64,000 nucleotides of DNA. Origin: Anaerolineae bacterium. Its GTDB lineage: Bacteria; Pseudomonadota; Alphaproteobacteria; DSM-16000; Inquilinaceae. Of this stretch, positions 18,162 through 26,890 are shown piece by piece. How positions within the stretch are numbered: the stretch's first letter is position 1; each line of letters begins with the position of its first letter. The stretch is from positions 1-64,000 of the forward strand of contig JANQQD010000325.1 in the NCBI GenBank assembly GCA_028285185.1. The letters run 5' to 3'. The position numbers and the translations under genes are program-made. Below the pieces are notes generated by a model. That model searched no databases. It worked only from the letters and a program-made list of their open reading frames with translations, and was not told where the DNA came from.

Positions 18162-18400
18162 TTTTCTCGCATTGCCGTCAAGCCCTGGTTGACCGTGCCG
18201 ACTGCCTCTCTGCCCAGCGTCCGAAGGACGCAAAGGAAGGGGACTAGTGTGACATCGCCGGCTGACGCAGCAGGCAGAACCACCCGTCCCACTGCGAGGC
18301 TCGCGCCTCCGCAGCACCGGTCGAACGCTGCTGTCTTTTGATTGTGCGAGCATGCGCACGCGCGCGACGGCGCGGACGCAAGGTCCAGACCTGTGTGCAT
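18155..18400 (-). CDS. Possible leader ORF directly after the riboswitch
   Basis: An 81-codon open frame with ATG at 18398-18400 is preceded by a GGGGA stretch about 7 bases upstream. It stops 92 bases before the importer gene. The product is Cys/Ala-rich (SRACACSHN, then FDRCCGGAS) and I recognise no family. Its value is positional: it begins about 40 nt after the cobalamin aptamer, and its ribosome site sits next to a 7-base element complementary to the aptamer end. It may be a regulatory leader or simply untranslated mRNA. Confidence 0.22.
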   Translation of the reverse strand: MHTGLDLASAPSRACACSHNQKTAAFDRCCGGASLAVGRVVLPAASAGDVTLVPFLCVLRTLGREAVGTVNQGLTAMREKK

Positions 18401-18439
18401 GTCGTCATCCCCGGTTCACCCCGCCCGGTTGCGGATCCC

Positions 18440-18640
18440 ATCGGTGACGACGGCAGGTCTCCTGGCTTGCGGGTCGTTGCGTTGGCCCCAGCCTTCCCGG
18501 TTTCCCAGTGGCATTCTCGGGGTACGCTCGCCGCTCACAGTTGCGGGGGCAGCCGCGGACTTGACTCCCGACTTGGGTCGGTCGCACCGCGTTCCCTTTT
18601 CATCCGAGGGTCTTAGGACCCCGGCGGAACCGTCGAGTAC
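18440..18640 (-). ncRNA. Cobalamin (B12) riboswitch
   Basis: Read on the minus strand, the conserved aptamer elements appear in order. They are AAAAGGGAACGCGGTG, then CCGCGGCTGCCCCCGCAACTG (the B12 box core), GAGCGGCGAG, GCCACTGGGAAACCGGGAAGGC and AGCCAGGAGACCTGCCGTC. P1 can form between CGACGGT (18629-18635) and GCCGTCG (18448-18454). The only minus-strand gene set downstream is the ABC importer whose first start is at 18063. The class is certain from the core. The leader of about 380 nt is long, and the gap 18064-18821 holds no other gene that I can support besides the doubtful leader ORF. The divergent DUF1289 gene starts at 18822. Confidence 0.95.
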
Positions 18641-18821
18641 CAAGGTACATCGCACCAAGCGCTGCCGCCGTCAAGCGATGCCGCCTATGGCATCGGCTTG
18701 CGACGTCTGGACACGTTGTCGCTCTGGTCCGGTGATCCGACGGTTGCGGAGAGCGCAAGTCGCAAGCCCTCAGGATCGAGACCGGATCTGCATTGCCGAT
18801 CGCTCGGGAGGACACCGCATC

Positions 18822-19739
18822 ATGATCTCACCGCCTGCACCAGCGACCCCAAACCAGGTGGCAAGTCCCTGCGTCGGCCTCTGCCGGCTGGACGATCAGA
18901 CGGGGTTTTGCCTTGGATGCGGTCGTACGGGCGGCGAAATCGCCGAATGGAGCAGGGCTCCGGAGGAACGGCGAAGGACGATCTGGCTTTCCCTGCCGCA
19001 GCGGTTTCAAGCACTGGGCATCTCGACCCGGCGGCTGCCTTGGACGGATGCCGAGGTTGCCGATTTCGTTGAGCACAGCATCCGGGACGCGTCGGGAACC
19101 TGGGTGATGGGCGTCTACGGCGCCATCGGCGAGTTCACGCGCGACGCCGACGAGGCGGTGTCAGTGACACGGACCTCCGATGTCGTGGAGGCCGTGACGG
19201 ATCGTGCGGCACTTCGCCTGACCCTCGGGAACGGACTGCGCGCTCTTGAGGCCGAGGCGGAAACCGGGTTGCCCGCCGATCGCCGCATCGTGCTTGCCAT
19301 TCTGAAAGAGAACCTGCACCTGCCCGTTGCGACAGTTTTCACATCGCTCGGTCCCGACACGCGGGCAATCCGTGCCGGCGACCGTTCGTCACGCCTGTAT
19401 GATTTCGGCCTCGGGCGAGCCGCGGCACGCTTCTGTGTGCGCACCGCCGATGCATCGCTGGCGCCGGCCCTGGCGGCGGCTGTCGGGCAGCCATGGCCCG
19501 GCTATCTGGGCACCTTGGCGCGGGCGCTGATCGCGGCAGGCCCGACACGGGTTATCGAGACGGGATTGGGCCGAGTCGAGATCGACGCCCCGATCCCGCC
19601 GCCCGGAGGGTCTTCGCCACCCGGTCCGCACACGCATCTGCTGCCGGACCACCTCGCCCTGTACCGTGAGGCGCCGCCAGCGATCGGTATCCCCGCCGCC
19701 TATTCCGTCGGCGCAATCTTCTATCCCAACCGACGGTGA
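18822..19739 (+). CDS. DUF1289 protein with a long C-terminal extension
   Basis: A 305-residue protein. The DUF1289 motif occupies about residues 16-55, with Cys17, Cys21, Cys30 and Cys33 (CVGLC and CLGCG) followed by EIAEW, and probably binds a metal or Fe-S centre. DUF1289 proteins are often under 100 residues; here about 240 extra residues follow, with no family I recognise. The start at 18822 has a GGGAGGA site about 10 bases upstream, although the frame is open far beyond it through the riboswitch region. The gene is divergent from the B12-riboswitch operon, so a shared promoter region is possible. Confidence 0.75.
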   Translation: MISPPAPATPNQVASPCVGLCRLDDQTGFCLGCGRTGGEIAEWSRAPEERRRTIWLSLPQRFQALGISTRRLPWTDAEVADFVEHSIRDASGTWVMGVYGAIGEFTRDADEAVSVTRTSDVVEAVTDRAALRLTLGNGLRALEAEAETGLPADRRIVLAILKENLHLPVATVFTSLGPDTRAIRAGDRSSRLYDFGLGRAAARFCVRTADASLAPALAAAVGQPWPGYLGTLARALIAAGPTRVIETGLGRVEIDAPIPPPGGSSPPGPHTHLLPDHLALYREAPPAIGIPAAYSVGAIFYPNRR

Positions 19740-19754
19740 CGACGGCGTCCAGGC

Positions 19755-21335
19755 TCAGGACGCATCGAAGCTGAACGGGACATAGTGGTAGAGCCAGGTT
19801 TCCGACAGCGTCTGTTCGCCGAGGCGCAGAAAACAGCGCAGGTCCACCGGCTCCGGCCCGTCGACGGCCAAGTCGAACACCGCGCGCCAGCGCGTGGTGT
19901 CGACGATCTGTACCGCATAGGCCTGGGTCACAGCACCACGGGACGCCGTGACGATCGGCAGCACGTCGAAGCTGCGCGGCAGCGTCTCCAGCGCGCCGCC
20001 GAGGAAATCAACGACGAACTTCTTCACGTTCTCCGGCCGAGGCTGGCCGGGTACGCCGCCACGCCCCAGACGGGTAGACACCACGCGGGCGACCGATTGC
20101 GGCGGATAAGGCTCTTCGGCGACCCAGTGCAGGCGGTAGGCGAAGGCCCAGTCGCTGCCCGCCGTCACCGGTGTCTCCGGCACCCAATAGGCGCCGATAT
20201 TGTCGTGGATCTCGTCGTCGGTCGGAAGCTCCAGCAGGTGGACGGCGCCCGGCCCCCAGTCGTGCAGCGGCTCGACCCAGACCGAGGGGCGGCGGTCGTA
20301 GTAGACGCCGTCGTCTTCGTAGTTGGCGAAGGCGCGGTCGCGCTGCAGCAGGCCGAAACCGCGCGGATTGGCGTCCAGGAACGCGCTGGTGCGCGCCGCC
20401 GACGGGTTGTCCAGCGGCCGCCAAAGGCGCTCGCCCTCGCCCGTCCAGATCGCCAATCCGTCGCTGTCATGCACCTCCGGCCGCCAGTCCGTGGCCCGAT
20501 GGCGGTTGTTCTCGCCATACCAGAACATGCTGGTGAGCGGTGCTATGCCGAGCTGCGTGATGTCGGTGCGGGCGAACAGCTCCGCCCGTACATCCATGGT
20601 GATAGTGCCGTTGTTGACGACGTCGAACCGGTAGGCCCCGGCGAGGCTGGGTCCGTCCAGCAACGCATGGATCGTGACCCCCGGTACGTTGGCAGCCGGC
20701 CGCTCCAGCCAGAACTTGATGAACTGCGGGAACTCCTCTTCGACCGGCAGGCCCGTGTTCACCGCAATGCCGCGCGCGGACAGGCCGTACTGGTCCAGCG
20801 GCCCAGCGCTGCGGAAATAGGAAGCCCCCAGAAACGACAGCCAGTCGCGGCCCAGATTGCCGCCGTCCATCAGCCGGAAGCCGGCAAAGCCGAGATCGTC
20901 CGACAGCACGCCGTCCAGCCCGGTGTCGCCGAAATCGAACAGGTCGCGCGAATAGAGGATCTGCTGCGCCTGTCCTGCTTCGACCACATGGATCTCCACC
21001 GGCTCCTCAAACCAGCGTCCGGGGTGGAAGAACTGCACCGGATAGGGAGCGGTATCTTCAGCCCATAGCGTTGCCGACGAACGGAAGCGGATCTGCTGAT
21101 GGACGTCATAATCGATCGTCTCCAGGATCTCGCGCTGGCGGACGACCGGCGGCTGATGCGGGCTGGCGGCCCTTCCCCGCGCTTCGGCTCGGACGATGTC
21201 GAAATCGAACGGCGTGGCCGGGCCGAATCTGAGATCCTCCGCTCGTGTCGGCCTAGCGCGCGATCCCACGGCGCCGAAAAGGCCCGCCGCCGCGGCCGCC
21301 ACCAGCAGGTGCCGTCGTGAGTAGCCGGTATTCAT
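19755..21335 (-). CDS. Periplasmic glucan biosynthesis protein, OpgG/OpgD family
   Basis: A 526-residue precursor. The N-terminus has a twin-arginine signal (YSRRHLLVAAAAAG), as in OpgD-type proteins. The MdoG core follows with FDIVRAEARGRAASP near the mature N-terminus. It contains long all-beta stretches with aromatic motifs such as SMFWYGENNRH and AYRLHW. Family members act in the periplasm on osmoregulated glucan backbones. No OpgH-type synthase lies nearby. The ATG at 21335 is preferred over the longer frame because it places the Arg pair correctly. An A/T-rich region (21375-21560) separates it from the divergent propeller gene. Confidence 0.88.
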   Translation of the reverse strand: MNTGYSRRHLLVAAAAAGLFGAVGSRARPTRAEDLRFGPATPFDFDIVRAEARGRAASPHQPPVVRQREILETIDYDVHQQIRFRSSATLWAEDTAPYPVQFFHPGRWFEEPVEIHVVEAGQAQQILYSRDLFDFGDTGLDGVLSDDLGFAGFRLMDGGNLGRDWLSFLGASYFRSAGPLDQYGLSARGIAVNTGLPVEEEFPQFIKFWLERPAANVPGVTIHALLDGPSLAGAYRFDVVNNGTITMDVRAELFARTDITQLGIAPLTSMFWYGENNRHRATDWRPEVHDSDGLAIWTGEGERLWRPLDNPSAARTSAFLDANPRGFGLLQRDRAFANYEDDGVYYDRRPSVWVEPLHDWGPGAVHLLELPTDDEIHDNIGAYWVPETPVTAGSDWAFAYRLHWVAEEPYPPQSVARVVSTRLGRGGVPGQPRPENVKKFVVDFLGGALETLPRSFDVLPIVTASRGAVTQAYAVQIVDTTRWRAVFDLAVDGPEPVDLRCFLRLGEQTLSETWLYHYVPFSFDAS

Positions 21336-21608
21336 GATGAACTGCCCAAGTGCTTCGGGAAGATTTTGCACCAATTCTCACGCAGAAAATCTGGTGAATC
21401 CATGGCAATTCATCAATCCCTCGCAAAAGACACAACGAAACTCGAGTATGTTTCGCATATTTTCCTCAATATTGAAGTATATTCATCTTGAAAATCTTGG
21501 TTTGATCTGTGACTGCCGGATCTGCCGGCCGAAACCTTGATCGGACGACCGACCTTGCTGGCCGGCGGCATCAGGGCTAACTCATGAGTCCGAACAGTGG
21601 AGGAGGCG

Positions 21609-22838
21609 GTGATCAGGGCTCTTGCAGCTGCCGTGTCGATGCTCTGGCTGGGCGTCGCACAACCGGCGCTCGCCGTCGACCAGACGCCGGGCACACGGTT
21701 TGAAGTGCGCGTCGAAGACCTGCCGCCGCCCTTCCACAGCCAGTCTGTCTCAAACGGTCCGGAACGCGTGCAGCGGCCGGCGGGCACGACCCTGGCAGTG
21801 CCCGCCGGATTCACGGCAACGGTGTTCGCCGAGGGCCTGGCGCAGCCGCGCGAGATGGAGGTGCTGCCGAACGGCGATGTCCTGCTCTCCGAGCCTTCCG
21901 CCGGCCGCATTACGCTGCTGCGCGATGGCGACGGCGATGGACGGGCGGAAACTGTGACGGCTTTCGCCACCGACATGGCCGCCCCCTACGGCATGGCGTT
22001 CAGACCCGACGGCGTTTACGTCGCCGATCTCAGGGCCGTGTGGCGGCTCGTCTATCGCGCCGGTGCTACGGAAGCTGCCGGGCCGCCACAACCGGTCACG
22101 CCACCCGGGGCGCTGGGCAATGCCGGCGGCCATTGGACGCGCAATCTGGTGTTCCACCCCGATGGCGGGCGCTTCTATGTCGCCGTGGGTTCGCGCGGCA
22201 ATATCGAGGTAGAGGCGGAGCCGCGGGCGACGATCCAGGAATTCCGCGCCGACGGCAGCGGCCAACGCACCTTCGCCGCGGGCCTGCGCAACCCGGTGGG
22301 CATGGCGTTCTACCCGGGCACCACCGACCTCTACACCGTCGTCAACGAACGCGACGGCATGGGCGACCGGCTGGTGCCCGACTACCTGACCCGTGTGGCG
22401 GCTGACGGGTTCTACGGCTGGCCCTATGCATATCTGGGCACCAACCCGCAGCCGGGACTGGCCGACCAAAGGCCGGATCTGGTCGCCGCCACGATCGTGC
22501 CCGACCTCCTGTTCGAGAGCCATTCGGCGCCCATCGGCCTCACCTTCTATGACGCCGACCAGTTCCCGTCTGACTATCACGGTGATGCGTTCGTGGCGTT
22601 GCGCGGGTCGTGGAACCGGTCCGACCCGATCGGCTATGCGGTGGTGCGGGTGCCGTTCGAAGACGGCCGGCCGGCCGGCTGGTACGAGATCTTCGCCAGC
22701 GGCTTCCGCGTTGGCGGCACCGGCCGTGCCCAGGTCTGGGGCCGGCCCACCGGCGTCGCCGTTGCCGCCGACGGGGCGTTGCTGGTAGCGGATGATACCG
22801 GCGGGACGGTGTGGCGGATCGCATTCACGGGCCCGTGA
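21609..22838 (+). CDS. Secreted sugar dehydrogenase-like beta-propeller (sorbosone/GDH type)
   Basis: A protein of about 409 residues with a signal peptide (IRALAAAVSMLWLGVAQPALA). It is a six-bladed propeller of the PQQ-dependent glucose/sorbosone dehydrogenase fold, shown by QPREMEVLPNGDVLLSEP, GLRNPVGMAFYPGT, NERDGMGDRLVPDYL, FYGWPY and a late HGDAFVALRGSWNRS. The last pattern is typical of L-sorbosone dehydrogenase-like proteins. It probably oxidises a sugar or aldose in the periplasm, with PQQ as candidate cofactor. The start could be GTG at 21597 or GTG at 21609; the second leaves the GGAGG at 21599-21603 at a usable distance. Confidence 0.83.
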   Translation: MIRALAAAVSMLWLGVAQPALAVDQTPGTRFEVRVEDLPPPFHSQSVSNGPERVQRPAGTTLAVPAGFTATVFAEGLAQPREMEVLPNGDVLLSEPSAGRITLLRDGDGDGRAETVTAFATDMAAPYGMAFRPDGVYVADLRAVWRLVYRAGATEAAGPPQPVTPPGALGNAGGHWTRNLVFHPDGGRFYVAVGSRGNIEVEAEPRATIQEFRADGSGQRTFAAGLRNPVGMAFYPGTTDLYTVVNERDGMGDRLVPDYLTRVAADGFYGWPYAYLGTNPQPGLADQRPDLVAATIVPDLLFESHSAPIGLTFYDADQFPSDYHGDAFVALRGSWNRSDPIGYAVVRVPFEDGRPAGWYEIFASGFRVGGTGRAQVWGRPTGVAVAADGALLVADDTGGTVWRIAFTGP

Positions 22839-22909
22839 TAAGCGGATCTTAACGCCCTTGCACGTAGGATCACAGGTAAGACGCGGGTCCACCACATCAT
22901 CGGGCTTCG

Positions 22910-23149
22910 ATGCAGATCCCCACAGCGACCAACCTGCTGCACGCGCTTTCCGACTTCGGGCATGGGTTTGCCGCCCGCGCGGTCGATGCGACGACCGACA
23001 CCCGGTCGACGGCCGAACCGACGGTCGAGCCTCAGACGCGCGGTGCCGTGTTCGCGCTTGGTGCCGGCAACGAAACCGATGGCGGCTTCCAGAAACCGCC
23101 GCCGGGTCAGCCGCTCCGCCGCGGCATGTATGTCGACATGCTGGTGTAG
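22910..23149 (+). CDS. Small hypothetical protein
   Basis: A 79-codon frame starting with ATG at 22910, 71 bases after the propeller gene and convergent with the antiporter gene. The N-terminus (MQIPTATNLLHALSDFGHGF) is plausible for a soluble peptide. The rest is polar and Thr/Pro/Gly-rich. I find no family and no strong ribosome site, so it may be chance. Confidence 0.33.
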   Translation: MQIPTATNLLHALSDFGHGFAARAVDATTDTRSTAEPTVEPQTRGAVFALGAGNETDGGFQKPPPGQPLRRGMYVDMLV

Positions 23150-23168
23150 GGCGCCCTAGCCAGCGCAA

Positions 23169-24887
23169 TCAGGTCACAAGCTCTCGCTGCCCTTCAGGGT
23201 CGACGAATTCTGCCGGCGGCGGTGCGGCGCCTTCCAGCACCAGGCTCGCGGCCTGCGAGGCGGCATCGCGGAACGGCAGCAGCACCAGATCGGCGCCTGC
23301 CTGCTGCAGCAGGGCTGCGGTCGCTTCGCTGTGCGCCGCCACAGCGATGTGCCCCTGGTAGCCGGCATCGCGCAGCGACGGGATGAAGGACTGCCGCAGA
23401 TCGTCGTGGGTGACGCCGGTGTCGTGCTCGGGCACGGCCGCCACCGCCCAGCGCACGCCACCGAATGGCAGATGGGCCAGGAATTCCGGGTCCGTAGCAT
23501 CGCCGAACAACACATCGACCCCCTGCTCTCTGGCATGGCGGATCGCGTTGGGATTGAAGTCGACCCCAAGGACGCGTTGCCCCGCATCCCCCAATTCCCG
23601 CGCGATCGCCGAACCGTATCGGCCAAGACCGAAGATCACGACGTCATAGCCCGTGCCATCGGGCTGCCAGGCATCCTCTTGCCGTCCTGACGACCGGCGC
23701 TCGAACAGGCCGAGCACGGGCTCCAGCCTGGCGTAGAGCTGGTGGGAATAGGTGATCATGTAGGTCGACACGGCGATTGTGATCAGCCCGACCAGCGTGA
23801 CCAGACCCAGCGCATCCCCTGCCACATGACCGATGCTGACCCCCATGGCCATGAAGATCAGCGAGAATTCGCTGATCTGGGCGACGGTGAGGCCGGCAAG
23901 AAAACCTGTGCGCTTGCGATAGCCCATGGCCCCCATGATCGCCAGCACGATCAGCGGGTTGCCGATAAGGACGAAGAGGGAGAAGACGATCGCCGCAACG
24001 ATGCTCGCCCCCAAAACGGAGAGGTCGAGGGACGCGCCCAGCGCGATGAAGAAGAACAGCAGCAGGAAGTCCCGTAGGGAGGCCAGCCGTGCCGCAATCG
24101 CCTCCCGAAACGGTGTGGAGGCAAGCGACACGCCGGCCAGCAGCCCACCGAGTTCCTTGCCGAAGCCGAAATAGTGGCCGAGCGCCGCCAACAGCGCCGC
24201 CCAGCCGATGGCGAACGAGACCAGAAGCTCCGGCGCACGCGACAGGCGCTCGACAAGTGGGTTGGCGAGATAGCGGATGAACAGGCCCACGGCGACCAGC
24301 ATCAGCGCGCCATAGCCGAAGATCAGCAGGATCTCCGTCAATGCCGAGTCACTGGCGGTGCCGACGCCGACTGCGGACAGCACGATCATGGCCAGCACCA
24401 CCGCCAGGTCCTGCACGATCAGGAAGCCGAGCGCGATGCGGCCATGCAGCGAGTCGATCTCGCGTTTGTCGGAAAGCAGCTTCACGATGATGATGGTGGA
24501 CGAGAACGTCAGCGCCACCGCGACATAAATGCTTGTGACCGGGTCGAGCCCGAGGCCAAGGCCGATCAGGAACCCGAAAACGGTGGTGAAGGCTACCTGC
24601 CCCAGCCCGGTCATCAAGGCGACCGGCCCGAGCGTGCGCACCAGATTGAGGTCGAGCTTCAGCCCGACCAGGAACAGCAACACGGCGATGCCAAGTTCCG
24701 CCAGTAGGTCGATATGCTCGTCCGACCGCGCGATGTCGAGCACTGACGGGCCCGCCAGGACGCCGACGGCGATGAAGCTGACGATCAGGGGTTGGCGCAG
24801 CAGCAGACCGACGAAGCCGGTCGCTGCCGCCAGCACCAGCAGTGCCGCAATCTCGTAAAAGATATAGCCGCCGATTGCTTCTGCCAT
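23169..24887 (-). CDS. Monovalent cation:proton antiporter, CPA2/KefB type with TrkA-N domain
   Basis: A 572-residue protein. Residues 1 to about 385 form the Na+/H+ exchanger fold with about twelve helices, including LLLFLVGLKLDLNLV-type sequence and the FLIVQDLAVV motif with the exchange aspartate. Residues from about 415 form a Rossmann RCK/TrkA-N domain (VVIFGLGRYGSAIARELG) that binds nucleotide and gates transport. No ancillary KefF/G gene is adjacent. ATG at 24887 is chosen over a TTG 27 bases upstream, because an AGGGGC stretch precedes it. It probably performs K+ efflux or Na+/H+ exchange. Confidence 0.88.
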   Translation of the reverse strand: MAEAIGGYIFYEIAALLVLAAATGFVGLLLRQPLIVSFIAVGVLAGPSVLDIARSDEHIDLLAELGIAVLLFLVGLKLDLNLVRTLGPVALMTGLGQVAFTTVFGFLIGLGLGLDPVTSIYVAVALTFSSTIIIVKLLSDKREIDSLHGRIALGFLIVQDLAVVLAMIVLSAVGVGTASDSALTEILLIFGYGALMLVAVGLFIRYLANPLVERLSRAPELLVSFAIGWAALLAALGHYFGFGKELGGLLAGVSLASTPFREAIAARLASLRDFLLLFFFIALGASLDLSVLGASIVAAIVFSLFVLIGNPLIVLAIMGAMGYRKRTGFLAGLTVAQISEFSLIFMAMGVSIGHVAGDALGLVTLVGLITIAVSTYMITYSHQLYARLEPVLGLFERRSSGRQEDAWQPDGTGYDVVIFGLGRYGSAIARELGDAGQRVLGVDFNPNAIRHAREQGVDVLFGDATDPEFLAHLPFGGVRWAVAAVPEHDTGVTHDDLRQSFIPSLRDAGYQGHIAVAAHSEATAALLQQAGADLVLLPFRDAASQAASLVLEGAAPPPAEFVDPEGQRELVT

Positions 24888-25019
24888 TGCCCCTGCCCTC
24901 TGGATGACGCCCAAACCAGGCGACTACCATTACGTGCAAGGAATTGGCGATCCCAACGCCAGAAACCAACGGATTTCATTGGAATCTGGCGCCAGGCCGG
25001 CCCGGTCGGCCGTCAGCCG

Positions 25020-25835
25020 CTATTTCCACGCCACGGCGATATGCGTGGCCTGAGGCACGGCCAGGCCATCGGCGTCGCGATAGGCTTCGAGGTCGCGTGC
25101 GATCTCGGCGACCAGCGTCGTCTGCGTCACTATATCGAGCGCGGCGACTTGCGGCCCGACCGGCGTGCTGGCCAGCGCCTGGGGGATCGAGATCTCCGGC
25201 GGCAGCATGCGGCGCGTTATGACGGCGGCGGAAATGACGATGTCGCGGAAGCCTGCCGCGCCGAGCAGACGCCGCAATTCGCCCCTGTCCCCCAGCGCGA
25301 ACGGCGCATGCAGCCGCCTGGCCGCACCTTCGCCGACATGGCGGGCAAGCGCCGCGGCTGCGGCGGTGTTGATCGGACTGTGGTCGATCGACTGCCAGAC
25401 ACACAGCGCCACGATGCCACCGGGCACCAGGACACGAAGCATCTCCTCCAAGGCAGCGGATCGCTTGGGGAAGAACTGCAGGCCCTGCTGGCAAAGCACG
25501 ACATCGAATGCGGCATCGTCGCACGGCAGGGCCGAAGCGTCGCCCTGACGCCAGTCCGCCCTGACACCGCCGACAACCGGCTGACGTCTTGCGACCGCCA
25601 GCATGCCGTCATTGAGATCCACGCCCACGATCCGGCCCTTCGGGCCCACGATGGGCGCCGCCATCCGGCCGACGATGCCCGTCCCACAGGCAACATCCAG
25701 CACCCGGTCACCCCAGCGAAGCGGTACGGCATCCAGGAATGTGTGGGCCAGCGGCTCCAGAACGCTTGGCACCTGGAACCGCTCATAGGTTTCAGCGCCA
25801 GCCCCGCTCAGCTGCCAGCCATCGATCACGGTCAT
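25020..25835 (-). CDS. Class I SAM-dependent methyltransferase
   Basis: A 271-residue protein with the class I core: motif I VLDVACGTGIVGR (about 45-57), motif II around VGVDLNDGML, and a post-core AFDVVLCQQGLQFFP segment of the UbiE/Methyltransf_11 type. The substrate is unknown. The gene is separated from the rhodanese gene upstream by a perfect 14-bp hairpin, so it probably has its own promoter. Confidence 0.85.
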   Translation of the reverse strand: MTVIDGWQLSGAGAETYERFQVPSVLEPLAHTFLDAVPLRWGDRVLDVACGTGIVGRMAAPIVGPKGRIVGVDLNDGMLAVARRQPVVGGVRADWRQGDASALPCDDAAFDVVLCQQGLQFFPKRSAALEEMLRVLVPGGIVALCVWQSIDHSPINTAAAAALARHVGEGAARRLHAPFALGDRGELRRLLGAAGFRDIVISAAVITRRMLPPEISIPQALASTPVGPQVAALDIVTQTTLVAEIARDLEAYRDADGLAVPQATHIAVAWK

Positions 25836-25864
25836 GACACCGTTCCTTCTGCGCCCGTCGGACA

Positions 25865-25899
25865 GAACGCCCGGGCAGCGGCAGCCTGCCCGGGCGTTC
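25865..25899 (-). terminator. Strong hairpin after the rhodanese gene
   Basis: A perfect 14-bp inverted repeat (25865-25878 with 25886-25899, GAACGCCCGGGCAG and its complement) has a 7-base loop, in the 88-bp gap between the rhodanese stop and the methyltransferase start. There is no clear T-run, so it is a terminator-like or mRNA-stabilising hairpin. Confidence 0.65.
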
Positions 25900-25923
25900 C
25901 AATCCCGTCACCTTGCTCGCGGC

Positions 25924-26832
25924 TTAGCCGGCGTCCGCCGACGCCCGCGGCAGATCGTCGGCGATGCCCCATTCCGACCAGGATCGGTGGTAGGTCCGCA
26001 CCTGCGGATAGCCGAGCAGGCGAAGGGCGAAATAGGTGTGCGACGATGCCAGGCCGTTCTGGCAGTGTACGACGATGTTGCGGTCCGGCGTCACGCCAAG
26101 CGCCTCGAAATGCGCCCGCAGTGCGTCGGCCGACAGCATCGTCTTGTCCTCGTTGAGGTTCTGGCTCCACGGGATGTTGTGGGCCCACGGAATATGGCCC
26201 TGTTCGTAGAGCTGCGTCGGCCGCACATCGATCACCAGGGTGTTATCGTCGTGCTGCCGCTCCAGGATCCAGTCGGCGGTGGCGTGGCGGCGGGGCGTGA
26301 GCGCCGGGGCGAAGGTCACCGCCCCCGGCACTGCGTCATCCGCGCCGGTCTCGACCGCATGGCCCGCGGCCACCCAGCTCTGGATGCCGCCGTTCAGCAG
26401 GCTGACGTGCTGGTGGCCCATATACTCCAGCAGCCAGAACATGCGCGATGCGTGAAAGCCGCCGCGGCCGTCGTAGAGCACGACCTCGGTCTCCGGCGCG
26501 ATGCCGAGAGCGCCGATCATCGCCGCCAGTTCCGCCGCCGGCCGCAGGGCGCCCGCGATCGGGGAACTGGGGTCGGCCACGGCGTCCGGCTCGATCTGCC
26601 GGGCGCCCGGGATGTGCCCTTCCGCATAGTCGGCGGCGGGACGGACATCGATGATCACGACGTCGCTCATATCGAGTGCGCGGATGTCGGCGGGGACGGC
26701 GTCGACAATGCCCGCAAGCTCGTCGACCGACACCAGCAGATGCGGGTTGGTGTAAGTCTCGGCACCAGCGGGCAGCGCCGCCATTGAGACGGCGACGGAG
26801 AGCGCGGCCGCCGTCAGACATTTCGGCAACAT
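25924..26832 (-). CDS. Periplasmic sulfurtransferase with two rhodanese domains
   Basis: A 302-residue precursor with a signal peptide (LTAAALSVAVSMAALPAGA). Rhodanese domain 1 (about 30-155) has VVLYDGRGGFHASR, where Asp replaces the active Cys, so it is structural. Domain 2 (about 170-295) keeps the catalytic loop VVHCQNGLASSH with the persulfide Cys. This inactive-active pairing is usual for TST/SseA-type enzymes. ATG at 26832 is chosen because a GAGGAG site lies just upstream and the signal begins there. It is 58 bases downstream of the peroxiredoxin gene on the same strand and is probably co-transcribed with it in a sulfur/redox unit. Confidence 0.9.
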   Translation of the reverse strand: MLPKCLTAAALSVAVSMAALPAGAETYTNPHLLVSVDELAGIVDAVPADIRALDMSDVVIIDVRPAADYAEGHIPGARQIEPDAVADPSSPIAGALRPAAELAAMIGALGIAPETEVVLYDGRGGFHASRMFWLLEYMGHQHVSLLNGGIQSWVAAGHAVETGADDAVPGAVTFAPALTPRRHATADWILERQHDDNTLVIDVRPTQLYEQGHIPWAHNIPWSQNLNEDKTMLSADALRAHFEALGVTPDRNIVVHCQNGLASSHTYFALRLLGYPQVRTYHRSWSEWGIADDLPRASADAG

Positions 26833-26890
26833 GACGGAACTCCTCAAGGGATGGATCGGTATGGGATAGGTTGCCATTTGAGGCACCGGA

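Noticed and set aside
18219-18233. GCGTCC-TTC-GGACGC hairpin as terminator of the riboswitch leader
   Set aside because: The stem is only 6 bp, has no T-run on the minus strand, and would stop transcription before the importer.
18342-18821. N-terminal extension of the DUF1289 protein
   Set aside because: The frame runs backwards through the riboswitch; the ATG at 18822 has a good ribosome site and directly precedes the conserved domain.
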